DNA of 64,000 nucleotides, taken from NCBI GenBank assembly GCA_024742665.1, contig JANSYA010000007.1, positions 248,001-312,000 on the forward strand, in the 5' to 3' direction. Source of the stretch: a bacterium. GTDB lineage: Bacteria > Spirochaetota > Leptospiria > Leptospirales > Leptonemataceae. Positions 10,446 to 18,913 of the stretch are shown here, one piece after another (the first letter of the stretch is position 1; every line of letters starts with the position of its first letter). The position numbers and the translations under genes are program-made. The notes beneath the pieces are model-generated. The model had not been told where the DNA came from. It saw only the letters and a program-made list of their open reading frames with translations, and searched no databases.

Positions 10446-11096
10446 ATGTTTCTTCTGATCGTACCGGGCGCGCTGAACCTGGTGATGCTCCTCCTGGGCG
10501 TGACCTCGTTCGTGCTGTTCGTCTGGATGTCCTATCGTCTGTTCATTCGGCCGGCCCTGATGATCAAGGCCGACCGCGATTCTCCGCCGCCGGAGGAAGG
10601 CTGGGCCTATGAAATTCTCATGGACGATTCGCAGCGCTTTCGTTCGCTCAGCGTCGGACTGCTCGATTCGGACATCAAGCTGCGGCTGCAGGGGATTCGC
10701 GAAGACCAGCTGGTTCTGAAATTTCAAAAAGAACGCGAGCTGGAAGAATACGAGATTACCGTGCAGCCCGGCGCGAATTTGTTTTATCGGCCGCCTCATG
10801 GAAAAAAGATCGAGCCCTTGAAATCGAGCGAGCAATTCGAAAGCCGCGAGTTGATCGGTCATCCGGCGCTCTTTCGCGTCGCCGCAAGCGTAAAAAACAA
10901 TCGGCCGCTGCAGTACGTCGAATTCGAACTCTCGACGAAATACGTAATCAATAATCTGGGCGAAGAAAAAATGAAGTTCTTGCTGACCATGAGCCGGGTG
11001 TTCCCCGGCGTCGACGTGAATTCGCGCAGCAAGAAGGGACTGTACATGTTCAGCCGCTTTAAGGTGGCGGAAGACGACGCGCAGGACGAAGCCTGA
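10446..11096 (+). CDS. Single-pass membrane protein, unknown function
   Basis: A 216-residue protein with one N-terminal membrane segment (about residues 3-30, LVMLLLGVTSFVLFVWMSYR) and a soluble domain of alternating beta strands and charged loops, probably cytoplasmic. It contains a PHGKKIEPL loop and a segment (QYVEFELSTKYVINNLGEEK) that loosely recalls beta-barrel PilZ-like folds, but the PilZ signatures RxxxR and DxSxxG are not convincing, so I do not assign it. It follows the lipoprotein gene by five bases, whose GGTGA at the stop can serve as ribosome binding site. Confidence 0.65.
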   Translation: MFLLIVPGALNLVMLLLGVTSFVLFVWMSYRLFIRPALMIKADRDSPPPEEGWAYEILMDDSQRFRSLSVGLLDSDIKLRLQGIREDQLVLKFQKERELEEYEITVQPGANLFYRPPHGKKIEPLKSSEQFESRELIGHPALFRVAASVKNNRPLQYVEFELSTKYVINNLGEEKMKFLLTMSRVFPGVDVNSRSKKGLYMFSRFKVAEDDAQDEA

Positions 11097-11150
11097 TCGC
11101 AAGCAGGCGAAACACAGCGCAGAAAGCGGGCGCAACAGAGGATATATTTT

Positions 11151-12566
11151 ATGGCGATGATTGGAACAGGACGTGAAATTCGGCCGAACGACCGGGAGCG
11201 GGCGCAAGACGCCGGCACCGACGGAGAGGGAACGCCGCCGCCAGCCTTTCGCGCGAATCTGAAGTGCATCGAATGCGATGCGGAGTACGACCTGTATCAG
11301 GTGATCTATCGCTGCCGCGCCTGCGACGGTCTATTGACGGTGGCCCACGATCCGCGGCCGATTCGCGCGAAGGGCGCGCAGGCCTGGAAGGATTTGTTCA
11401 CGAGCCGCACCGGCGACTACCGGCATCCCAACGGCTCCGGAATCTGGTCACGGCGCGAATGGGTGCTGCCGGAAATTCAGGACGAACATATCGTAAGCCA
11501 CGGCGAAGGTAATACTCCGCTTTCGCATTTGCCCGCGCTCGCCTCAGAGCTCGGACTTTCGAATCTGTGGATCAAGCAGTGCGGCGTTTCGCATACGGGT
11601 TCGTTTAAGGATCTGGGCATGACCGTGCTGGTCAGCCACGTGAAGTCGTTGATCGCCAGAGGAGTCGGCATTCGCGCGGTGGCCTGCGCGTCTTCCGGCG
11701 ATACCTCCGCGGCGCTGGCGGCCTACGCGGCGGCGGCGGGCGTGCCGACGATCGTCTTTTTGCCGGCCGGCAAGATTTCAACGGCGCAGCTTTTGCAGCC
11801 TTTGAGCAGCGGCGCGCATGTGCTGAGTCTCGATACGGATTTCGACGGCTGCATGCGGATCGTAAAAGATCTTACGCAAAACGACGACAGCATCTATCTG
11901 GCGAATTCAATGAATCCCCTGCGAATCGAAGGCCAGAAGACCGTGTCGATCGAACTCTGCCAGCAGTTGGGCTGGGAGCTGCCGGACTGGGTGATTATCC
12001 CGGGCGGAAACCTGGGCAATGTCTACGCTCTGGGCCAGGGCTTTCATCTATTAAAAGAGGCCGGCATTATTTCAAAGGCGCCGCGCATCTGCGTGGCCCA
12101 GGCCGCCGCCGCCAATCCGCTCTATCTCAGCTACCAGACCGGCTTCAGGGAATACAAAGCGGTCGCCGCCGGCGAAACCCTGGCGTCGGCCATTCGCATC
12201 GGCGATCCGGTCAGCTATCCCCGGGCGGTGAAAACCCTGCGGGAATTCGACGGTATCGTCCGGCAGGCCAGCGAAAGCGAACTGGCCTCGGCGGCGGCGC
12301 GGGTCGATCGCCACGGTATGTTCAACGATCCCCATACGGGCGTCGCTCTGGCGTGTATGTTTCAGATGGTTGAGGCGGGGGAAATCGAGGCCGGCCAGAG
12401 CGCGGCGGTGATCTCGACGGCCCACGGTCTGAAATTCGTGGAGTTTAAGACGGCCTATCACGAAGCGCGTCTGGACATGAGCGATTTCAGCCATCGCAAC
12501 GAACCCGTGCCTTTGCCGGCCGACGCCGCGGCGGTCGGCGAGACTCTGAATCGTCTGCTGGGCTGA
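11151..12566 (+). CDS. thrC: Threonine synthase
   Basis: PLP-dependent enzyme converting O-phosphohomoserine to threonine, 471 residues. After about 40 variable residues comes a rubredoxin-like segment (KCIECDAEYDLYQVIYRCRA) with CxxC pairs, common in the class of threonine synthases related to the Arabidopsis and Thermus enzymes. The PLP-binding lysine is K153 in HTGSFKDLGM, followed by ACASSGDTSAALAAYA and the glycine-rich phosphate loop IIPGGNLGNVYALG. The ATG is preceded by AGAGGA at nine bases. Other threonine pathway genes are not adjacent. Confidence 0.93.
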   Translation: MAMIGTGREIRPNDRERAQDAGTDGEGTPPPAFRANLKCIECDAEYDLYQVIYRCRACDGLLTVAHDPRPIRAKGAQAWKDLFTSRTGDYRHPNGSGIWSRREWVLPEIQDEHIVSHGEGNTPLSHLPALASELGLSNLWIKQCGVSHTGSFKDLGMTVLVSHVKSLIARGVGIRAVACASSGDTSAALAAYAAAAGVPTIVFLPAGKISTAQLLQPLSSGAHVLSLDTDFDGCMRIVKDLTQNDDSIYLANSMNPLRIEGQKTVSIELCQQLGWELPDWVIIPGGNLGNVYALGQGFHLLKEAGIISKAPRICVAQAAAANPLYLSYQTGFREYKAVAAGETLASAIRIGDPVSYPRAVKTLREFDGIVRQASESELASAAARVDRHGMFNDPHTGVALACMFQMVEAGEIEAGQSAAVISTAHGLKFVEFKTAYHEARLDMSDFSHRNEPVPLPADAAAVGETLNRLLG

Positions 12567-12619
12567 GCATGATCGTCCGGATGGGGCTCCCGGCGCGGTG
12601 ATTTTCGATATTTAAGTTT

Positions 12620-13441
12620 ATGGCGGACGTTTCGCAAATGCTGGCGGACCTGGACGCGACCCTGAATCGGGCCTTCCAGAACAAGCGGCCGATTGAATTT
12701 CGTTCAACGATTTTGCGCGAAGGCGGCGAAGAAAAGCTGGAGCACATCGTTGACCGATTGCTGACCCATCTGCAGCAAAGCGAGTTAATCGGCCCGGCCT
12801 ACGCCGCCATTCGCGAGCTGGTCCAGAACGCGTCGAAGGCCAATCTGAAACGCGTGCTTTTTGACGAGCTGGGCGTCGACCCAAACGATCGCCGCGACTA
12901 CCATCAGGCCATGGACGTCTTTCGCGAACGTCTGACCGGTTCGCGGATGGCGGACCACGCTCGCCGGATTCATGATCGCGGTCTTTATTTTACGATCTCG
13001 TTTCACTATAATGCGGACGTGCTATGCATGGTCGTTCGCAATCCCTTCGTGTTATTTCCCGCGGAAGAAAAGCGCGTGCGCGAAAAATTCGTGCAGAGCG
13101 AAGGCGTCGACAATCTCTACGATTATTATCAGCGCTTCAGCGATTCAGCGGAAGGGGCCGGCATGGGTATTGCGATGGTGCGGATTCTGTTGGTGCAGGC
13201 TGGGTTTTCGCATCGTTGCTTTAGTATCTTCAGCGATTTTCAAAAGAATCAAACTGTCGCGCGCATCGTGCTGCCGCTTTCGCCGCAGTATCGTTTGTCG
13301 CGGGAACGTTTCGCGGCCGAAGCCGAACGGCGCGGCGTTTTGCCGGAGCAGCTCAGGGAAGAGGCGCGCCAGGGATTGATCGAGTTCCCGGTGCTGAGTT
13401 CCGAAACCATAACGAGCGATTGGTACGACGCGGATTCGTAA
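12620..13441 (+). CDS. GHKL/histidine-kinase-like ATPase domain protein (paralogue 1)
   Basis: A 273-residue soluble protein with no transmembrane segment. It shows an N-box-like helix ELVQNASKANLKRVLF (about residues 69-84) and a glycine-rich EGAGMGIAMVRILL segment (about 190), the pattern of Bergerat-fold ATPases. At the place where a DxGxG box is expected it has VVRNPFVLF, so the adenine-binding aspartate is replaced and ATP binding is uncertain. A clear paralogue lies at 34677-35462 with the same N-box (ELATNASRANMKHVFF). No phospho-acceptor histidine or receiver domain is present. It may be a stand-alone kinase-like or regulatory partner; the function is unproven. Confidence 0.7.
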   Translation: MADVSQMLADLDATLNRAFQNKRPIEFRSTILREGGEEKLEHIVDRLLTHLQQSELIGPAYAAIRELVQNASKANLKRVLFDELGVDPNDRRDYHQAMDVFRERLTGSRMADHARRIHDRGLYFTISFHYNADVLCMVVRNPFVLFPAEEKRVREKFVQSEGVDNLYDYYQRFSDSAEGAGMGIAMVRILLVQAGFSHRCFSIFSDFQKNQTVARIVLPLSPQYRLSRERFAAEAERRGVLPEQLREEARQGLIEFPVLSSETITSDWYDADS

Positions 13442-13539
13442 AGCGCGGAGCGGCTGAAGAGGCGGGCCGCTTTGTCGGCGAGTTTGCGGTCGAGATCGGG
13501 CCTGGCGAAGATCGCTGTGCTGGTTTCGGAAAATTCGAT

Positions 13540-13953
13540 TCAGCCGGCGGCGCGGGGAAATTTGTGCAGCAACTGTTCGATTCCCGAACGGTCGTCGACC
13601 AGACTTGCGATCTTACGCGCCAGGCGCGATTCCAGATCGTAAATCTTTTTGCGTTTGCCCAGCATGCGCTCAAGGGTCGCATTGACCTCGCCGCCGCCGT
13701 TCGCAATCATATGCAGCATCGCCTTGAGTTCGCTGTCGAACATTTCGGCCTGGAAAGAATCAATCGGATTATCGAGCAGCGAGCGCACTCGACCGCATTC
13801 CGGACCTTCCAGACAGAGGGCGGTCATCCAGTCCTGAATCACCGAGCGGTCTTCTTCGGAAGGCGGCGACGGCGGATCCGTACGACCCCATGCTTCGGCG
13901 ATCATAATCTTGAGCAGGATCTCTTTGCGGCAATCATCCTGAGTAAAGGACAT
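13540..13953 (-). CDS. Hypothetical helical protein
   Basis: A 137-residue protein predicted to be mostly helical, with paired charged helices (ERMLGKRKKIYDLESRLARK) in its C-terminal half. AGGAAG lies about six bases before the ATG, which supports this strand over the open frame on the other strand. It is the last gene of a reverse-strand group containing apaG, the deacetylase and the acetyltransferase, but a 155-base gap to apaG leaves room for its own promoter. No family recognised. Confidence 0.6.
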   Translation of the reverse strand: MSFTQDDCRKEILLKIMIAEAWGRTDPPSPPSEEDRSVIQDWMTALCLEGPECGRVRSLLDNPIDSFQAEMFDSELKAMLHMIANGGGEVNATLERMLGKRKKIYDLESRLARKIASLVDDRSGIEQLLHKFPRAAG

Positions 13954-14108
13954 ACAGACTTCCTGAATCGGGTCGGGGGGCTGTCAATGAGATCGTTGAA
14001 AAAACGTGTAAGGACAGCGTTAGAGCCGGTTGGTACTCTCGTTTAATATGACGAAAAAAATCAAAGCGGCGCGCCTATTTTCATTTTTTTCGCAGACTCT
14101 GTCGCAGC

Positions 14109-14540
14109 TTAGTTAACGGCCTGGGGCGAGATAAGCTGAAATCCGGGGATTGTTGCGTCAAAGCTTGTGCCGTCGTCGAGCACCATCTGATAGGTGCCTT
14201 CCATTGTGCCGAATTCCGTCGGCAGCGGACAGAAGCTCGTATACTGAAAGCTCTCGCCGGGTTCCAGCCGCGGCTGCTTGCCGATCACCCCGGGACCGCG
14301 CACTTCTTCGATCCGACCATAGGCATCGCGAATCCGCCAATAGCGACTCACCAGCCGGGCGGCCAGGTCGCCGGTATTCGTGATCGTGACCGAGTAGGAA
14401 AAAAAATACATCGGCTGCACCGGATTCGAGCGCTCCGGCAGATACTCGGGGTGAACCCGCACGACGATGCCGTGGGCGTCGCCGCCGTCCGGGGCGGACG
14501 ATTCGCCCGTTTCATTTTGATCGTTCGATGAGCCAGCCAT
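14109..14540 (-). CDS. apaG: ApaG domain protein
   Basis: A 143-residue protein whose residues about 22-143 match the ApaG immunoglobulin-like fold: VRVHPEYLPERSNP, then FFSYSVTITNTGD, SRYWRIRDAYGRIEEVRGPG, IGKQPRLEPGESFQYTS and FGTMEGTYQMV. Bacterial ApaG (known from Salmonella CorD) is a small cytoplasmic protein of unclear role linked to cobalt and magnesium resistance and to ApaH. Here it has a roughly 20-residue disordered N-terminal extension rich in Gly, Asp and Ser. It lies 32 bases downstream of the deacetylase gene. Confidence 0.92.
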   Translation of the reverse strand: MAGSSNDQNETGESSAPDGGDAHGIVVRVHPEYLPERSNPVQPMYFFSYSVTITNTGDLAARLVSRYWRIRDAYGRIEEVRGPGVIGKQPRLEPGESFQYTSFCPLPTEFGTMEGTYQMVLDDGTSFDATIPGFQLISPQAVN

Positions 14541-14572
14541 ATGCGATCAAAGTCCAGGACGGGAGGCCGCTT

Positions 14573-15493
14573 TCAATCGAAAAATTTGAGCGCGGTCCGG
14601 TGTAGAATTGAATGCCGGGCCGCCAGCCGCGGGAGATCTTTTTGCGGAGCATAGCCGCCGCCGATAACGCCGGCGATCGGAATATTCGCATCCCGGGCGG
14701 TGCGGATCACAAACTCGTCCCGGGCCGCCAGGCCGGCGTCGCTCAATTCCAGATGGCCCAGGGGATCTTCGGCGTGAGGGTCGACTCCCGCGTCGTATAG
14801 AATCAGACCCGGCGCGAAGCCGCGCAGAATCGCCGGCAGCTCTTCGCGTAGAATTTCCAGATAGGCCCCGTCGCCGGTCCCCGGCGGCAGGCCCACGTCC
14901 CGATCGCTCGATTGTTTGGTGCCCGGAAAATTCTTTTCGCAGTGCATCGAAAACGTAAAGACCCCGGGCTCGTCTTGAAAGATGAACGCGGTGCCGTCGC
15001 CCTGGTGCACGTCCAGGTCGACGATTAAGATCCGCAGGCCCGGATCCTCAGAGCGCAGAACGCGGGCGCTGACCGCCAGGTCGTTGAATAAACAGAAACC
15101 GGAACCGTAGTCCGGAAAAGCGTGGTGCGTGCCGCCGGCTGTATTGCAGGCCAGACCGTTCGCCAGGGCCAGGCGCGCGGTGCAGAGTGTGGCGGCGACG
15201 GCGACCTGCGTTCGGCGGGCCAGGGCGGGCGACCAGGGCAGGCCGATGCGTCGTTCAGCCGCTGGATCCAGGCCGCCGTTTAAGATTTGTTCGACGTACC
15301 GCGGACTGTGGACGCGTTCGAGGTCCGCGCGATCGAGTAGTCTCTCCGGCTGTAGAAAGTCCTCGGGCCGGGCCAGACCTTCGCGCACAAGTAATTCGTA
15401 CAGCAGGCGAAATTTACCCATCGGAAAGCGATGGGCCGCGGGCAGTTCGATGTCGTAGTCGGGATGATAAACAAAACGTGCGCGCGAAGACAT
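14573..15493 (-). CDS. Histone deacetylase family (class II-like) amidohydrolase
   Basis: A 306-residue zinc-dependent deacetylase of the arginase/HDAC superfamily, acting on acetyl-lysine or acetylated amines. The sequence shows GGTHHAF (tandem active-site histidines), [11 protein letters not shown] (zinc-binding D and H), [14 protein letters not shown] (zinc-binding D) and a C-terminal VIGGGY. The start at 15493 ([14 protein letters not shown]) gives the canonical N-terminus; an upstream in-frame extension to 15634 overlaps the neighbouring acetyltransferase and is unlikely. The acetyltransferase gene ends seven bases before it, so an acetylating and a deacetylating enzyme are paired. The substrate cannot be read from sequence. 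Confidence 0.9.
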   Translation of the reverse strand: MSSRARFVYHPDYDIELPAAHRFPMGKFRLLYELLVREGLARPEDFLQPERLLDRADLERVHSPRYVEQILNGGLDPAAERRIGLPWSPALARRTQVAVAATLCTARLALANGLACNTAGGTHHAFPDYGSGFCLFNDLAVSARVLRSEDPGLRILIVDLDVHQGDGTAFIFQDEPGVFTFSMHCEKNFPGTKQSSDRDVGLPPGTGDGAYLEILREELPAILRGFAPGLILYDAGVDPHAEDPLGHLELSDAGLAARDEFVIRTARDANIPIAGVIGGGYAPQKDLPRLAARHSILHRTALKFFD

Positions 15494-15500
15494 AGAAAGC

Positions 15501-16343
15501 TCAGGCACGTTCGCCGGGAGCGAGCCGCACACGATACCAGTAGCGATAGGCTTCAGCGTAGCCGGCGTCGTGATACATTTGCAGGGCCGGTCGGTTCGTC
15601 GCTTCGCACGCGAGATAGGCGCCGCTCGTGCCATAAGCCGCCGCCCAGTCTTCGACCAGATTCAGAGCGGCCCGGCCGTAGCCGCGTCCGCGAAACTCCG
15701 CCCCGCGCGCGACTTCCAGAATGCCGACCCAGTTCTGCTGCAGGACGCCCATCGCGCAGGCCGCCGCCCGTTCTTCGGACTGGAGTAAGACGTAGCAGGA
15801 GCGGGTTAGCACTCCTGAGAGAATGTTGCGAAACACCGCGATGCTCTTCGCCGGGCGTTCGCGAATTTCGGTCACGCCTTTCAACCACTCTTCGCCTTCG
15901 CGCAGCAAAGATTCGCATAGCATGACATTGGCTCCGGGAGCCTCGTCGTCGAATCCCGAAGGCTGGAGCCCGCGATCATCCGGGGTTTGCAGCCTGCGAG
16001 TCAGCACGATCGATTCGCCTTCGCGCCGGTAGCCGCGGCTGGCCAGGACGGAGTCCAGTGCCCCGGGTTGCGCTACGGGGGTGATGCGAAAGATCGGCCT
16101 CAGCCCCCGGGCGGCGTAGACGCCCTCGCACAATTCGATTTTCGTCTCGATCTCTGTCTCTGGATCGCTGCCGGCTGCGGCCGGATAGAGGGGCTGCACA
16201 CTGTTTGCGCGCCGGCTGAAGCCGTCGGCGAAGCGCAGCAGCCACCCGTTCAGATGCAGCTGCTGCAGAGCCGGCCAGGCGTTCAGGCTGAATTCCTCCA
16301 GCATGCGAATTGTGGCGTCGTTTGTGGTCGGTTGGCCTTCCAT
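15501..16343 (-). CDS. GNAT family N-acetyltransferase
   Basis: A 280-residue protein. The C-terminal half has the GNAT acetyl-CoA signature ([20 protein letters not shown], matching R/Q-x-x-G-x-G/A) and the typical final segment [20 protein letters not shown]. The N-terminal half ([20 protein letters not shown]) resembles the extra domain of two-domain GNATs in which the first copy has degenerated. I start at ATG 16343 (MEGQPTTND), preceded by GGGA; a further in-frame ATG at 16430 reaches into the divergent promoter region. It is first in the reverse-strand operon with the HDAC-type enzyme. The substrate is unknown. Confidence 0.85.
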   Translation of the reverse strand: MEGQPTTNDATIRMLEEFSLNAWPALQQLHLNGWLLRFADGFSRRANSVQPLYPAAAGSDPETEIETKIELCEGVYAARGLRPIFRITPVAQPGALDSVLASRGYRREGESIVLTRRLQTPDDRGLQPSGFDDEAPGANVMLCESLLREGEEWLKGVTEIRERPAKSIAVFRNILSGVLTRSCYVLLQSEERAAACAMGVLQQNWVGILEVARGAEFRGRGYGRAALNLVEDWAAAYGTSGAYLACEATNRPALQMYHDAGYAEAYRYWYRVRLAPGERA

Positions 16344-16448
16344 AGATCCCGGTTTCCCGGCCAGGCTACCCTCCAGTCCCGGGGAAATCCAGTGGAAAAA
16401 GGGCGCAAAAGGCTTGAAAGCCGGACGCAAGTGGTGATATTAGAGAAT

Positions 16449-18413
16449 ATGGATCGGCTCAAAGCGCTGCTTCAAGAAACCGAAAAGGCCAACACGGAAA
16501 TCGTGACGGACCGGGTCGAAGTGATCGGTCTGACGATCGCGTCGTGTCTGAATCGGGCCGCGGAATACCTGCAGGCCGACCTCTCGCAGCTCGACTACGA
16601 GATTGTGGAAAAGGGCAAGAAGTCTCTTTTAAATACCACGCCCTATCGGGTGCAGGTCAGCCATCTGCCGGAGCAGAACGCCTTCGCCGATCTGGAAGAG
16701 CTCTCGTTGAAATTGGGCGTCGGCGATCGTCTCATGTCCGACGAGCTCGATCAGTACGTGACGCCCAAACATATGGACGGACGCGTGCTTGTGCGCAACT
16801 ATCGCACCGGCGTTTTCCTGACGGTATTTCCGCCTCTGGGCGACGGCAAGCCCGTCGACATGAACCAGGTCATGCACCGGATTCAGCAGGCCGGCATCAT
16901 GAACTTCGATCAGCCGAAGATCGAGTCGGTGCTCAAAGAAGCGAGCGGCGACGCGATCAAGATCGCGAACTATGTGCCGCGCCCGGACCACGACTCCAGC
17001 GTCAAAGTAGACATTACCCCGGACGAGATGAAGGGTTATATCAAAGTCACGCCGCCCAAATCCGGCGGCCGCCACTTAGAGGTCGTCGACGTGGTCACCG
17101 CGCTCAAAGCCCACGGCGTCGTGCTGGGTTTCAAAGAAGACGATATTCATCAGGCGCTGCTCGACGATCGTTATATGCAGGAAATTCTCGCGGCCGAAGG
17201 CGTCGCGGCGGCGCACGGCCAGGACGCGCGCATTGATTATAAAGTGAACGTCAAAAAGGACACGGTCAACTTCGAAGAAGATTCGAAGGGCCGCGTCGAC
17301 TTCAAAGAGATGAATCTGGTCGAGAACGTGGTCGTCGGCCAGGTGCTCGCCGAAAAGATTCCGGCGACGATGGGCAAGGCCGGTCGCACGATTTTCAACC
17401 GCATCGTCGAGGCGCGCAACGGCAAAGACGTCGAGCTGCGCCAGGGCCGGGGGACCATACTCTCCGAAGACGGCATGAAACTCATCGCCGAGATCAACGG
17501 TCAGGTCGTATTTTCGAGCGGGCGCATCGCCGTCGAACCGGTGTATCGCGTGGTCGGCGACGTGGGACCGAAGACCGGTAATATTATGTTTCTCGGATCG
17601 GTCGTCATTGGCGGCAGCGTGCTCGACGGCTTCGAAGTCAAGGCGGCCGGCAACGTCGAAATCGGCGGCACAGTGCAGAAGGCGAAGATCGAAGCCGAAG
17701 GCGATATTATTGTGCGCGGGGGCGTACAGGGCGCCGAGATGGAATCCACCGGCGGATCTTTATTCGCCAAATTCGTGCAGAACGCGGAGATCCAGGTCGC
17801 GACCGACATCACGGTCGGCGAAGGCATATTACACAGCAAAGTAGAAGCGGGCAATATCATTCATTGCAACGGTCGTCGCGCGCAAATCGTCGGCGGCAGC
17901 ATTCGCGCCACGAAAGAAGTTCGCGCGCGTATGCTCGGAAGCCAGGCTTATACGCCGACGGAAATCGTCGTCGGAACGGACCCGCGCGTGCTGGCCCAGT
18001 TCGAAGAGCTCTCGGGCATTCACAAAGAAACCGAAGAGAAGCTCGGCAAAACCAAAAAGACGCTCGCGACGCTCAACGCTCGCAAAGAGGCGGACCCGGA
18101 CGGCTTCGGCGAAGACCAGCAGCAGACTCTCGAAAAGACCGAGCACACCGTCGAAAAGCTGGAAAGCAAGCTGGCGGAAAGCGGCGAAGAGCTGCAAAAA
18201 CTCGAAGAGTACATGAACGAACTGGGCTCGGAAGGCAAGGTCCACGCCGAACGCGAAATGTTTCCCGGCGTCGTCGTTACGATCAAAGACGCGAATCAGA
18301 ATATTTCCGATACCTACAACGCCGTGAGCATGAGCTACGATAACGCCTACGTGAAGATCGGCAAGCTGGAGAAGGCCGAGTCCAATGATCGCAGCTGGAG
18401 GAACCGCCGATGA
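16449..18413 (+). CDS. fapA: FapA/DUF342 family protein with N-terminal Jag-N-like domain
   Basis: A 654-residue cytoplasmic protein. Residues about 20-75 (VEVIGLTIASCLNRAAEYLQ ... EIVEKGKKSLL) look like a Jag-N domain. The middle is the DUF342 core: NLVENVVVGQVLAEKIPA, GKAGRTIFNRIV, and a right-handed beta-helix-like run (GNIMFLGSVVIGGSVLDGFE, then repeats with VKAAGNVEIGG and EGDIIVRGGVQGA). Residues about 520-600 form a coiled coil (LGKTKKTLATLNARKEADPD). FapA proteins are associated with flagellar assembly and polar development. Its stop overlaps the next start, and cheR lies downstream, fitting a motility role. The start MDRLKALLQETEKAN is chosen because the longer frame runs through the divergent GNAT gene. 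Confidence 0.88.
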   Translation: MDRLKALLQETEKANTEIVTDRVEVIGLTIASCLNRAAEYLQADLSQLDYEIVEKGKKSLLNTTPYRVQVSHLPEQNAFADLEELSLKLGVGDRLMSDELDQYVTPKHMDGRVLVRNYRTGVFLTVFPPLGDGKPVDMNQVMHRIQQAGIMNFDQPKIESVLKEASGDAIKIANYVPRPDHDSSVKVDITPDEMKGYIKVTPPKSGGRHLEVVDVVTALKAHGVVLGFKEDDIHQALLDDRYMQEILAAEGVAAAHGQDARIDYKVNVKKDTVNFEEDSKGRVDFKEMNLVENVVVGQVLAEKIPATMGKAGRTIFNRIVEARNGKDVELRQGRGTILSEDGMKLIAEINGQVVFSSGRIAVEPVYRVVGDVGPKTGNIMFLGSVVIGGSVLDGFEVKAAGNVEIGGTVQKAKIEAEGDIIVRGGVQGAEMESTGGSLFAKFVQNAEIQVATDITVGEGILHSKVEAGNIIHCNGRRAQIVGGSIRATKEVRARMLGSQAYTPTEIVVGTDPRVLAQFEELSGIHKETEEKLGKTKKTLATLNARKEADPDGFGEDQQQTLEKTEHTVEKLESKLAESGEELQKLEEYMNELGSEGKVHAEREMFPGVVVTIKDANQNISDTYNAVSMSYDNAYVKIGKLEKAESNDRSWRNRR

Positions 18414-18802
18414 TTCAGCCCCTCGACATTCGAGTCGCCTTTAATGCGATCCCCGATCTCGGCGCGCGCGTCAGTCAGGAAATGGCCGCGACCCAGTACC
18501 GGCAGGTGCAGGAAACAAAGGATTCGCGCTCGGAAAATTTGAATCGGCCGACGAAGGTCGTCGAAACCGCCAGCACCTACGCCCCGGGCTTTCGAAACAT
18601 CGCCACCAACGATGACCCCACGGCCCGGGCCGCTGAAGTTCTGGAGCGGGCTCGCCGCCGCTTTCGCGAAGGCGGGGAGCGTCGGGATTCCGCCGATCAA
18701 CCGCTGACCTACGGCCCGGAAGGTCTGCGGGGGCAAAGCGGCCCGCGTCGGCAGTCCGCGATGTTAGAAGCCGCCGGCGAACATCTGGATCGCACGGCCT
18801 GA
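18410..18802 (+). CDS. Small hypothetical protein coupled to fapA
   Basis: A 130-residue protein whose ATG overlaps the fapA stop (ATGA), implying translational coupling. It begins MIQPLDIRVAFNAIPDLGAR, a hydrophobic and amphipathic segment, and continues as a charged, probably disordered Arg/Gln-rich chain with no membrane helix or signal peptide. Coupling to fapA suggests a shared role, possibly as a partner of that protein; I do not recognise a named family. Confidence 0.65.
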   Translation: MIQPLDIRVAFNAIPDLGARVSQEMAATQYRQVQETKDSRSENLNRPTKVVETASTYAPGFRNIATNDDPTARAAEVLERARRRFREGGERRDSADQPLTYGPEGLRGQSGPRRQSAMLEAAGEHLDRTA

Positions 18803-18913
18803 GCGCAGGGTTTCGTGGGGCTCTCGCTACGGGGCCTGCAAACAAACCGCCCGAAGTCCCCGCGAGCGCGGATAATTAGTAGACATAATATCCGATACCG
18901 GTCGTAACAGGGT

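Noticed and set aside
13420..14046. 208-residue forward open frame overlapping the reverse-strand helical protein
   Set aside because: It begins inside the preceding gene and has no ribosome binding site, whereas the reverse frame has AGGAAG and a credible protein.
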